A DNA stretch of 64,000 bases from contig NZ_JAAIYO010000001.1 in assembly GCF_014930455.1 (NCBI RefSeq), positions 558,001 to 622,000 of the forward strand. Direction: 5' to 3'. The notes below the pieces were generated by a model. The model was not told where the DNA came from. It ran no database searches and saw nothing but the letters and a program-made list of their open reading frames with translations. The translations under genes and the position numbers were made by a program. Origin of the DNA: Corallococcus soli. Lineage in GTDB: Bacteria; Myxococcota; Myxococcia; Myxococcales; Myxococcaceae. Shown one piece after another: positions 45,263-53,780 of this stretch (position 1 is the stretch's first letter; each line of letters starts with the position of its first letter).

Positions 45263-48221
45263 GGCTTCTCCCTAGGTACTGACGAATCGTCTCGATCAAC
45301 TGATCGCGATCCAGGGGCTTGGTCAGGTAGGCGGTGCAGCCGGCCGCCTGGGCCTTGTCCTGGTATTCGCGCCCCGCGTGGGCGGTGACGGCGATGACGG
45401 GCACGTTCTGCCCATCCGGCAACGCCCGGAGCCTGCGGGTGACTTCCCAGCCGTCGAGCCTCGGCAGGGACAGGTCCATGAGGATGAGGTCCGGCACGTC
45501 GGCACGGGCACGCTCCAGCCCCTGCTCGCCGTCCTCCGCTTCGATGAGGTCATACAGCCCGCCCAGGTAGCGGCGGACGATGTCGCGGTTCTGCTCGCTG
45601 TCCTCCACGTACAGCACGCGGGGCAGCTTGCCGGCGCTCGCGGCCCGCTGGGACATCAGCAGCCCCTTGGCCTGGGAGATGACGTCCTCCAGGGCCGTGC
45701 CGCCCTTGCGCACGAAGCCGGCGAAGCCGTCGCGCAGGAGCGTCTCTTCGTCCGGGGTGAGCGTCTTGCCGGTGAGCACCACCACCGGCACGGACAGCTT
45801 CTCCGCGCGCAGCCGGCGCAGCACCTCGAAGCCGTCCAGGTTCGGCATCATCAGGTCCAGCACCACCAGCGACGGCGGCGACACGCGCGCCTTGAGCAGC
45901 GCGTCCTCGCCGTTGCGCGCCTCGTTGGTGGAGAAGCCCGCGCGGCGCAGGTTGCGGCTGACCAACTCGCGCGTGGCCGCGTCGTCGTCCACCACCAGCA
46001 CGTCGCCCGTGGCGGACGTGGCGCCCGCGGAGGCGAGGCTCTTCTGCACCACCTCCACCAGCCGCTCCGGCTCCACCGGCTTCACCAGGTATTCGCACGC
46101 GCCCAGGCTGAAGCCGCGCGCGCGCTGCTCCTCCACGGACACGAGGATGACGGGGATGGCGGCCAGGCCCGGCTCGCTCTTGAGCTGGCTGAGCACGGAC
46201 CAGCCGTCCATCCGGGGCAGGTGGATGTCCAGGATGATGGCCTGCGGCTTGAGCTCGCGCGCCAGCTTCAGCGCGGCGATGCCGTCATCCGCCGTCACCA
46301 CCTTGAAGCCCGCGGGCTCCAACTGCCCGGTGACGAGCTGCTGGATGAGCGGGTCGTCGTCCACCACCAGCACCGTGCTGCCCGGCCGCGCGATGGGCGC
46401 GAGCTTCATCGCCACGTCGTGCACCGGCACCAGGCGCTCGGTCGCGTGCGGGCTGTTCGCGGTCACCGTGCGCGCCAGCACGTCCGGCAGGCGCACCGTG
46501 AAGGTGGAGCCGCGGCCCAGGGTGCTCGTCACGTCCACGGTGCCGCCCAGCACGCGCGTCAATTCGCGCACGATGGCGAGCCCCAGCCCCGTGCCGCCCA
46601 CCTTGCGCGTGGTGGAGCCGTCCACCTGGCGGAACTTCTCGAAGATGAAGGGCAGCTGGTCCGCGGGGATGCCCACGCCGGTGTCCTCCACCGTCATCAG
46701 CATCTCGCCGGAGCCCGCGGGCACCACCGTCAGGGCGACCTCGCCCGTGTCGGTGAACTTGGCCGCGTTGCTCAAGAGGTTGAGCATGATCTGCCGCAGC
46801 TTCAGCGCGTCCGTGCGCACCTCGTGCGCCTCCGGGTCCACGTGCACGGTGAGGGCGACGTCCTTGCCCTTCAGGTACTCCTTCACCGTGGCCATGCACT
46901 CGTCGGCCAGTTCCTGCACGTCCACCGGTTCGGTGACGACCTCCACGCGGCCGGCTTCAATCTTGGACAGGTCCAGGATGTCGTTGATGAGCGCCAGCAG
47001 CGTCTTGGCGTTCGTCTTCACCACGTTGAGGTCGCGCCGGCCGTGCGGCGTCAGGCGGTTGCCCTCCTCGCGCATCAGCAGGTCGCAGTAGCCGATGATG
47101 CCGTTGAGCGGGGTGCGGATCTCATGGCTGAAGTTCGCCAGGAACTCGCTCTTGAGTCGCACGGCGCCCTCGGCCTCGCGCGCGCGCTCCTCCTCGTTGC
47201 GCTTGGCGACGGAGAGCTCCTGGGCCAGCCGGTCCAGGTCCTCGTTCTGCTGACGGATGATCTCCATCTGCAGGGCGCGCTGCTGGTAGCTGGCCAGCGA
47301 CCGGGCGGACACCGCGCGCGTCTTCTTGATCTCCTCCAGGCTGGCGGCCAGTTGCTTGTTGGCGGCCTCCAGCTCCTCCTTGGAGGCGCGCAGCATGGCC
47401 TCGTTCTGCTTGCGCTCGGTGATGTCGTCGGTGACGCCCATCACGAAGCGCGCGATGCCGTGCTCGTCCAGCAGCGGAATCTTGCGCGTGGCGAAGATGC
47501 GGTCCTCGCCGTCCGCGCGGGCCACCTCCTCGAACGTCTTCATCTTCCGGGTCTCGAGGATCTCCGTGTCGATGGCGACGAACGAGTCCGCCTGGTCAAG
47601 CGGGAAGTAGTCGTGGTCCAGCTTCCCCAGCAGCCAGTCCTTGGTGACCTTGAAGGCGTCCGCGAAGGTCTTGTTGGCCACCACCAGCCGGCGCGACTCG
47701 GCCTCCTTCACGAACAGCACGAAGGGCAGCGCGTCGATGATGTTGCTCAGCAGGTAGTTGGTGCGCTTCAGCTCCACGCCCGTCGCCTGGTGCTGGGCGC
47801 GCTCGGCGTGCAGGCGCAGCTCGCGCGCGACGATGAAGGGCAGGTGGCCGTAGCGGTCCTCGGTGACGTAGTCGAGCGCCCCCAGCCGCATGGCGGCGCC
47901 CAGCACGTCCGGGTCCCAGGTGGGCGAGCTCACCACGAACGCGAGCGACAGCCCGCGCTGGGCCCAGGTCGCCTGGACGGCCTCCCAGGAAAGCCCCGGC
48001 AGCTGCGACCCGGCGAGCACCAGCGCGTACGGCCGCTCCAGCGCCTTGTCCAGGGCCTCCTTCGAGCACGCCTGCTCCAGCGTGAGCATGGAGAGGATGT
48101 CCTCGCGCTCCAGCGCGTCGCGCATCGCGCGCGTTTCGCGCTCGCTGCCCACCAGCAGCAGCGACAGGGTGTACCTCAGCGGAGCTTCCGCGAGCGCCAC
48201 GTCGAACGGTTGGTTGGCCAT
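45255..48221 (-). CDS. Hybrid histidine kinase with three receivers
   Basis: 988 aa, cytosolic. The N-terminus (about 12-130) has a receiver-like fold in which the Asp is lost (LVLAGSQLPG), a pseudo-receiver. Then PAS (145-275), a coiled coil (275-345), HisKA (355-420, NFSHEIRTPLNG, His366), ATPase (465-580), and three receivers near 615-730, 745-860 and 866-985, with phosphoacceptor Asp in IILDIHLPR, VVLDLMMPN and LILMDLSLPR. Signals flow His366 to receivers. It is 6 nt after the FIST gene and overlaps the receiver gene. ATG 48221. Confidence 0.94.
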   Translation of the reverse strand: MANQPFDVALAEAPLRYTLSLLLVGSERETRAMRDALEREDILSMLTLEQACSKEALDKALERPYALVLAGSQLPGLSWEAVQATWAQRGLSLAFVVSSPTWDPDVLGAAMRLGALDYVTEDRYGHLPFIVARELRLHAERAQHQATGVELKRTNYLLSNIIDALPFVLFVKEAESRRLVVANKTFADAFKVTKDWLLGKLDHDYFPLDQADSFVAIDTEILETRKMKTFEEVARADGEDRIFATRKIPLLDEHGIARFVMGVTDDITERKQNEAMLRASKEELEAANKQLAASLEEIKKTRAVSARSLASYQQRALQMEIIRQQNEDLDRLAQELSVAKRNEEERAREAEGAVRLKSEFLANFSHEIRTPLNGIIGYCDLLMREEGNRLTPHGRRDLNVVKTNAKTLLALINDILDLSKIEAGRVEVVTEPVDVQELADECMATVKEYLKGKDVALTVHVDPEAHEVRTDALKLRQIMLNLLSNAAKFTDTGEVALTVVPAGSGEMLMTVEDTGVGIPADQLPFIFEKFRQVDGSTTRKVGGTGLGLAIVRELTRVLGGTVDVTSTLGRGSTFTVRLPDVLARTVTANSPHATERLVPVHDVAMKLAPIARPGSTVLVVDDDPLIQQLVTGQLEPAGFKVVTADDGIAALKLARELKPQAIILDIHLPRMDGWSVLSQLKSEPGLAAIPVILVSVEEQRARGFSLGACEYLVKPVEPERLVEVVQKSLASAGATSATGDVLVVDDDAATRELVSRNLRRAGFSTNEARNGEDALLKARVSPPSLVVLDLMMPNLDGFEVLRRLRAEKLSVPVVVLTGKTLTPDEETLLRDGFAGFVRKGGTALEDVISQAKGLLMSQRAASAGKLPRVLYVEDSEQNRDIVRRYLGGLYDLIEAEDGEQGLERARADVPDLILMDLSLPRLDGWEVTRRLRALPDGQNVPVIAVTAHAGREYQDKAQAAGCTAYLTKPLDRDQLIETIRQYLGRSHG

Positions 48222-48227
48222 TTGTGT

Positions 48228-49388
48228 CTAGTTGGAACCGAACGCCAGCACGGTCAGCGTGGTGTTGATGTGGAAGCCTGAGTAGATTTCAAACTGCACG
48301 TTCATCCCAGCGGCGGACGGTGCGAGCTTCAACGCCTCCGAAAGCTGGGGCACCACACCCGTGGCGTTCGCGTACCACATGCGTCCGCTGCAGTGGAACA
48401 GGAGGGCGGCCTGGGGGTTCTGGACCCGCCTGGGCAGCTCCTCCGCGAAGAAGTCGCGCGTCATACCCGCCAGGTCGCCTGCCTTCATCAGGTCCAGCTC
48501 GCTGCCCTCCTCCAGCAGGTTGGCGAACAGGATGGAGCCGTCCTCCAGGGGCCGCCACGCGGCGCGGATGAAGTACTCGCGGCCCACCTTCAGCGCGGTG
48601 GGGCGCACGGCGAAGCCCTTGGGCTTGCCGAACTCCAGCTCCTCCGGGGTGACGCCCAGGATTTCGGCGTAGCGCTTCGCGGCCGGCAGCCCGTCGATTT
48701 CGAGCGCGCGCGTGTGCGTCTCATCCACCTTGGTGATGGTGAGCCGCTGGCCGGTGGGCACGTACCAGTGCGAGCGCAGCGCGGCCCAGGGCGCGTTCGT
48801 CTTGAAGAGGGCCACGAGCACGCCGTCGCCGGCGACTTCACCGTCCACGTGGATGAGCGCGGACTGGCGCGAGGGGTCCGGCTCCGAGTCGCTGGCGCCG
48901 CCGCCCACCAGCACCAGCGTCTGGTTCTTCTCCAGGATGCCCAGCAGCAGCTCTTCTTTTTTGTAGCGGAAGCCGTCGTCAATCACGAGGCCCACGTACC
49001 GGCGCGCGTCCAGGTCCTGCTGGCGCACGCCCAGCTCCTCGCACGCGCGCTTGATGGCCTGGGCGCCCGCGGCGATGGCGTCGCCGGTGAGGCCGCTGCC
49101 CAGGCCCAGGCCGACCTCGAAGTCGCCGGAGAGCGCGCCCAGCACCACGCTGTTGACGTGGATGCCGTTGTTGTCCAGCTCCCCCGCCGTGGTGGCGCCC
49201 ACGAGCCGGGTGTCCTTGGGCAGCCGCTCGCGCACCGCGCGGTTGAGCGCGCGCTGGTCTCGCTGGCGGGAGGCGAACAGCGTGACCAGCTTCGGCGGGG
49301 GGCCGTGCAGCTGTCGTAGGAGGTCCTCCGCGGCAGCGACTGGATCCGTGAGGGTGGAGCGAGCCGTCTGCATCTTCACGTTGGCCAT
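48228..49388 (-). CDS. FIST domain sensor protein
   Basis: 386 aa, no membrane segment. It has the FIST N- and C-domains: VGATTAGELDNNG and LVLVGGGASDSEPD in the first, then LEFGKPKGFAVRP, ALLFHCSGRMW and FEIYSGFHINT near the end. FIST proteins are thought to bind small ligands and act as input for kinases or cyclases. The ATG 49388 (MANVKMQ) has GGGAGTCC upstream and is preferred to the longer frame starting at 49490. It lies 31 nt after the cytochrome and 6 nt before the hybrid kinase. Confidence 0.9.
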   Translation of the reverse strand: MANVKMQTARSTLTDPVAAAEDLLRQLHGPPPKLVTLFASRQRDQRALNRAVRERLPKDTRLVGATTAGELDNNGIHVNSVVLGALSGDFEVGLGLGSGLTGDAIAAGAQAIKRACEELGVRQQDLDARRYVGLVIDDGFRYKKEELLLGILEKNQTLVLVGGGASDSEPDPSRQSALIHVDGEVAGDGVLVALFKTNAPWAALRSHWYVPTGQRLTITKVDETHTRALEIDGLPAAKRYAEILGVTPEELEFGKPKGFAVRPTALKVGREYFIRAAWRPLEDGSILFANLLEEGSELDLMKAGDLAGMTRDFFAEELPRRVQNPQAALLFHCSGRMWYANATGVVPQLSEALKLAPSAAGMNVQFEIYSGFHINTTLTVLAFGSN

Positions 49389-49419
49389 GGAGGACTCCCT
49401 TGCGAACCGGGCGTGGCGG

Positions 49420-51264
49420 CTAGAGGCCGCTGCCCGGGTGTGTCTTGTGACAACTGCCGGTGCACTGCTGGAACGATTCGCGACCGCCACCGACGTACAT
49501 GCTTTCGATGGGGCCGAAGGACTTCACGTGGCTGTCCGGGTAGCTCTTGTGGCACGACAGGCAGGCGGCCTTGCTGGTGCGCTGCGTGGTCTCCTTGTCC
49601 AGGTGGCAGGACGAGCACTTCTCCAGGGGCGCGTCGAAGCGGTTGGAGCGCGAGTGGATGAAGTGCGTGCGCACGAAGATGGGCCCCTCCAGTTCGAAGC
49701 CCAGCGGAGCATGGCACGACGCGCAGGCGGCGCGGTTGTCGTTCGCATGCAGCACGGTGTCCAAATCGCCACCCTTGCTGTGGCAGGTGTTGCACGGGCC
49801 GGTGGTCAGCTTCGCCTCCGTGTGCTTCTTGGACCCCACCTGGATTTCAATGGTGCGCGAGCCGGGCAGGTCCTCGCCCAGGAACACGCGGCGGCCCTTG
49901 GCGGTGACCAGGTACGTGCCGGGCTTCGCGTCCGCGGGCAGGTGGTAGGTCCAGGTGTCGCTCACGGGCGCGTCCCAGCGGCCGTCATTGGGGAAGAAGG
50001 CGCCGCCGAAGAGCTTGTTGGCGGGCGGGAAGGTCATGAACTGGGCGTAGACGCCGTCGCGCGCCGGGGTGGCGATGGTCTGCACGTCCTGGGAGTCGTC
50101 GAGGAACGCTTCCAGGTCCACGATGCTCCGGATGGGCTTGATGTCCTGCGCAGGCCCGATGAGCTGCGTCATCATCATCCGTTCACGGTGCTTGCGGCGG
50201 TAGTACGTGGCGGTCGGGTCGAAGAAGGCCTGATAGTACTGGATCCCGGCGGGGTTGCCGGGAGCACCCGGCGGTGCGACCTCATTGTAGGTTGGAAGGC
50301 GGCCGGCGGGGTGCAGACGCTTGCCCTTCCCGTCCTTCAGGGTGAGCTGGAAGGTGACATCCGACCCGGGGGCGTACGTACCGTCCTTGCGGGGCGCCGT
50401 CAGGGGCTTGATGTCGATGGCGAACCCGTAGTCGTGGGCAGGCGAGCTCACCTGCGTGACGGGGATGTAGTACGGGGCGAACGGCCGCAGGCTCCAGCGC
50501 AGGCGCAGGCCCTTCGTCCGGGACGTGAAGGTGAGGGTCTGCTTCTTCGCGTGCTCGTACGCGTTGCGCACCTCCACCAGCGCCTCCTCCTCGAAGGCCT
50601 TCGCGCCCGTACAGTCCGTGACGCTGCGACAGTCGCGCGTCCACTGGATGGCGCGCAGACGGCGGATGAAGAAGTCGTCGCGCTCCGTGCGGCGCGTCTC
50701 GTCGCCGCCGATGTTCAGGAGCACCGGCGGGCCCGTGAGCACGCCGCGCGCGTCCACCGGCTCCACGGTGAAGAGGCTGGTGGCCTTCATCCAGGCCGCG
50801 TCGCGGAAGAACCGGCGGCGGGTGAAGGTGCCGTCCGGGTTGGACAGGCCCACGAACTCCTCGTCCGCCAGGCGCACACCCCCCCACCCGATGGCGAGGA
50901 AGTCGCTGTTCTGGCGCAGGCCGTTCACGCCCTCGTCCACCGTGGCGTTGATGGAGGCGCGCAAATCAATCTGGTTCACCCAGAACGTCTGCCCGGCCTT
51001 CACCGTGAGGGGCACGCCCTCCCCGTTGTCCACTTCCAGCGCCAGCGCCACCGGCGCCGGGCGGCCGTTGCCCCCCTTGCGGGCGTCGTCGTCCGTCATC
51101 GCCTGGGTCTGGGACTCAAGGTTCGCGGGCGTGACCGTTTCATCCAGGGACGCCGCGGTTTCGAGCCCTGAAGCCTCCTGTCCACCGCACGCCAGCGCCA
51201 GGCCCGTCAACACCGACAGCAGGCCCGTGCGGCCCGCGGAACCGAAAGCTCCAACTGCACCCAT
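49420..51264 (-). CDS. Multihaem c-type cytochrome lipoprotein
   Basis: 614 aa, signal peptide with lipobox LALAC. The N-terminal 470 residues form a mixed, mostly beta region with no haem motif. The C-terminal 150 residues hold five haem-binding sites: CNTCH, CASCH, CSSCH, CLSCH and an unusual CTGSCH (C-x3-CH). The motif spacing is that of cytochrome c3-like modules. It is probably anchored on the periplasmic or outer surface and passes electrons. ATG 51264 follows GAGGAG. It heads a run of four same-strand genes (cytochrome, FIST, hybrid kinase, receiver). Confidence 0.9.
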   Translation of the reverse strand: MGAVGAFGSAGRTGLLSVLTGLALACGGQEASGLETAASLDETVTPANLESQTQAMTDDDARKGGNGRPAPVALALEVDNGEGVPLTVKAGQTFWVNQIDLRASINATVDEGVNGLRQNSDFLAIGWGGVRLADEEFVGLSNPDGTFTRRRFFRDAAWMKATSLFTVEPVDARGVLTGPPVLLNIGGDETRRTERDDFFIRRLRAIQWTRDCRSVTDCTGAKAFEEEALVEVRNAYEHAKKQTLTFTSRTKGLRLRWSLRPFAPYYIPVTQVSSPAHDYGFAIDIKPLTAPRKDGTYAPGSDVTFQLTLKDGKGKRLHPAGRLPTYNEVAPPGAPGNPAGIQYYQAFFDPTATYYRRKHRERMMMTQLIGPAQDIKPIRSIVDLEAFLDDSQDVQTIATPARDGVYAQFMTFPPANKLFGGAFFPNDGRWDAPVSDTWTYHLPADAKPGTYLVTAKGRRVFLGEDLPGSRTIEIQVGSKKHTEAKLTTGPCNTCHSKGGDLDTVLHANDNRAACASCHAPLGFELEGPIFVRTHFIHSRSNRFDAPLEKCSSCHLDKETTQRTSKAACLSCHKSYPDSHVKSFGPIESMYVGGGRESFQQCTGSCHKTHPGSGL

Positions 51265-51414
51265 TTGGGACTCCTCGAAGGCGTGATTGCGGACGCTTAC
51301 AGTCACAGCGTCGCGTTCAGGGGACCCGGTAGCCCTTCCGTCGGGGGGACGGTGGCGGATGAGGTCCGACTCAAAACCGGCTTTTACCGGGAGCGAGTAC
51401 TTTTAGCCGTACGA

Positions 51415-51444
51415 AGAATATCCACAATCAACAGACCGATTCAA
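51415..51444 (-). promoter_or_regulatory. Candidate sigma-70 promoter for the cytochrome operon
   Basis: Minus strand TTGAAT, then 18 nt, then TATTCT, about 150 nt before the cytochrome ATG. It lies in the most AT-rich stretch of this region (about 51380-51480). Matches to consensus are only 4 of 6 at each element. Confidence 0.3.
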
Positions 51445-51531
51445 CTTCTGAGAATATTTCCGCTCAGAGGGGAATCAGACTGTTTGGGACTGGATGGGAG
51501 GGGTGCCTGGGGCACAACCCACCCGGAGGGG

Positions 51532-53391
51532 TCAGGCGCGAATCGCCGCCACGACGCCAACCGGGGTTTCCGGAGTGAACGGGAGTTCGACGGTGAACTC
51601 CGCGCCCTCGCCCTGGCGGCTGTGGACGCGGATGGTGCCGCCGTGGGCCTCCACGAGCTGCCGGACGATGTAGAGGCCCAGGCCGAAGCCGGGGGTGCTG
51701 CTGTCGGTGGTGACGCGCTCGAAGCGGGCGAAGAGGCGCTGCTGGTCCTCCAGGGGGATGCCGGCGCCGTGGTCGCGCACGACGAGCCGGGCCTTGTGGG
51801 CGTCGTGCTCCACGCGCACCTCCACGGGCTTTCCCCGGCCGAACTTGAGGGCGTTGCTGACCAGGTTGGTGAGGACGCGGTCCAGCCGCTGGCGGTCCCA
51901 CCGGCCGGGGGCGGCGCCCCGGGCGTGGACGGTGAGGGCGCAGCCGGCGGCGGTGGCCTGGTCCTCGTGGCGGGCGGCCACCTCGTGCGCCAGCTGCGCC
52001 AGGTCCATGGGGCGCGCGTCCAGCTCCAGCCGGCCGCCGGACAGCCGCGACAGGTCCAGCAGGTTGTGCACCAGCCGGCCCAGGCGCTTCGTCTCGTCCT
52101 CGGCCAGCAGCAGCCCCTCGCGCAGGCGGGGATCCTCCGCGTTGGCGGGGGCGCACTGCAGGCGCAGGCGGCGCAGGCGCAGCTGGAGCGAGCTCAGCGG
52201 GTTGCCCAGGTCGTGCGCCGCGACGCCGATGAGCTCCAGCGCCCCCTGCGTCGCCGCGAGCAGCCGGGCGTTGTCCAGCGCGAGCGCGGCCCGGGCGGAC
52301 AGCTCCTCCAGGAAGGCCTGGTCGGCCGCGCCGTAGTGGCGGTGGGGGCGGGTGGACAAAAGGCACAGCGCGCCCAGCACGCGGTTGTCCACGATGAGCG
52401 GCACGCTCAGGGCGGAGCGCACGCCCAGCGCGCGCCACAGCTCGCCGTAGGTGCTGTCGCTGACGGACGCGGGCAGCCGCTCCAGGTCCACCTCCGCGAA
52501 GCGCTCCGCGCGGCCGGTGTGCACAACGCGGGCGGGGCCGGGCTCGTCGCGCGCGGGCCGGCGCAAGAGCGGCTCCCACAGCCGCGTCTGGGTGGCGGCG
52601 TCCGCGCAGGACACGGCGCCCGGGCGCACGTGGCCATCCTCGTCCGGCAGGTAGAGCACGCACGCGTCCGCCACCTCCGGCACGCACAGGCGGGTGAGGT
52701 CGGCGCCCAGGGCCTCCGCGCCGGCCTGGGGCTGGAGCACGCGGCCGGCCTCGGCGAGCAGCGCGTGCATGCGTTCGGTGCGCTTGCGCTCGGTGATGTC
52801 GCGCGTCACCTCCGCGAAGCCCTGCAGGCGGCCCGTCTCGTCGGTCAGCGCGGTGAGCAGGCTCTCCGCCCAGAAGCGCGAGCCGTCCTTGCGCATCCGC
52901 CAGCCCTCGGACTGCAACCGCCGCTCGCGGGCGGCGCGCTCGCGGTAGGAGGCCGGCACGCGCCGGGCCACCGCGTCCGGCACGTGCAGCAGCTCCACGT
53001 CCTGGCCCACGATGTCGTCCGACGTCCAGCCCGTCAGCCGCTCCGCGCCGGTGCTCCAGCAGGACACCCGGCCATCCGGCTCCAGGAAGCACAGCGCGTA
53101 GTCCGACACGCCATCCATGAACAGGTGCAGTCGCTGCTCACTGCGCAGCCGCTCCTCGTGCATGGGGCCCAGGGCGTTCCTGAGCACCATGCCCAGCGCC
53201 GCCACGCAGCCCAGGCCCAGCAGCGACGCCACCAGCGTGCGCAGGTGGGAGTCCCGCTGCACGGAGAGCGCCACGTCCGTCACCAGCGTGTGGGCCGCGG
53301 ACACCAGGGTGGCGAGCAGGATGAGTCCGGCCAGCAGGCACACGGACAGGCCGGCCCCGACCCGCTGAGCGAAGGTCCAGCGACGCAACAT
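51532..53391 (-). CDS. Membrane-bound PAS-GAF histidine kinase
   Basis: 619 aa. Two membrane segments at about residues 9-31 and 46-68 (VCLLAGLILLATLV and TLVASLLGLGCVAALGMVL) with a short loop, then PAS (85-205), GAF (210-375), HisKA (385-450; AAHDLGNPLSSL, His393) and ATPase (490-605; LVSNALKFG, DHGAGIP, GFGLGLYIVRQLV). The H-box reads HDLGNPL rather than HELRTPL, a known variant. No receiver is adjacent. The ATG 53391 has GGGGGGAG upstream. It is divergent from the helicase across 389 nt. Confidence 0.92.
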   Translation of the reverse strand: MLRRWTFAQRVGAGLSVCLLAGLILLATLVSAAHTLVTDVALSVQRDSHLRTLVASLLGLGCVAALGMVLRNALGPMHEERLRSEQRLHLFMDGVSDYALCFLEPDGRVSCWSTGAERLTGWTSDDIVGQDVELLHVPDAVARRVPASYRERAARERRLQSEGWRMRKDGSRFWAESLLTALTDETGRLQGFAEVTRDITERKRTERMHALLAEAGRVLQPQAGAEALGADLTRLCVPEVADACVLYLPDEDGHVRPGAVSCADAATQTRLWEPLLRRPARDEPGPARVVHTGRAERFAEVDLERLPASVSDSTYGELWRALGVRSALSVPLIVDNRVLGALCLLSTRPHRHYGAADQAFLEELSARAALALDNARLLAATQGALELIGVAAHDLGNPLSSLQLRLRRLRLQCAPANAEDPRLREGLLLAEDETKRLGRLVHNLLDLSRLSGGRLELDARPMDLAQLAHEVAARHEDQATAAGCALTVHARGAAPGRWDRQRLDRVLTNLVSNALKFGRGKPVEVRVEHDAHKARLVVRDHGAGIPLEDQQRLFARFERVTTDSSTPGFGLGLYIVRQLVEAHGGTIRVHSRQGEGAEFTVELPFTPETPVGVVAAIRA

Positions 53392-53780
53392 GTGGCACTC
53401 CCCCCCGACGGCACCGAGCGCTTCTGTGCAGAAGGACCCGCAGCATCACTGAAAAAGTAGGGAGAATGACATCGCACTCCCGGGCAGGGTAGTCATTAAC
53501 CCATGCTTTCCTGGAATACCCCGGCAGCATGCGCGCCCCCGACAGAGAAGGAAAGTCCCTGGCCCCTGGCGCAGGGCGGGGGTGTCCGGCGGCGGACACC
53601 GGGAAAGGAAGCGGAAATCCGGGGAAATGGCCTCCTTCCCGGCGCCGGGGTCCGCGCGGGGGGCGGTAGGAGGGGGCGGGCGGCCGGGAGAACGGGTCGT
53701 CCGGGTGCCCGTGAAATGGCCTTGCGGGCGCTGGGACGTTATGGAGCGCCCCCCTCTTCGCACCCGGTTGTTGCTCTTCT
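53392..53780. other. Divergent promoter region, no gene seen
   Basis: 389 nt between the membrane kinase (minus) and the helicase (plus). The half near the kinase is less GC-rich (53440-53520); the half near the helicase is very GC-rich with no evident terminator or operator. No small gene is supported. Confidence 0.5.

Noticed and set aside
53392-53780. Small coding genes between the kinase and the helicase
   Set aside because: Several short frames are open, but none has a start with a ribosome site or a recognisable protein.
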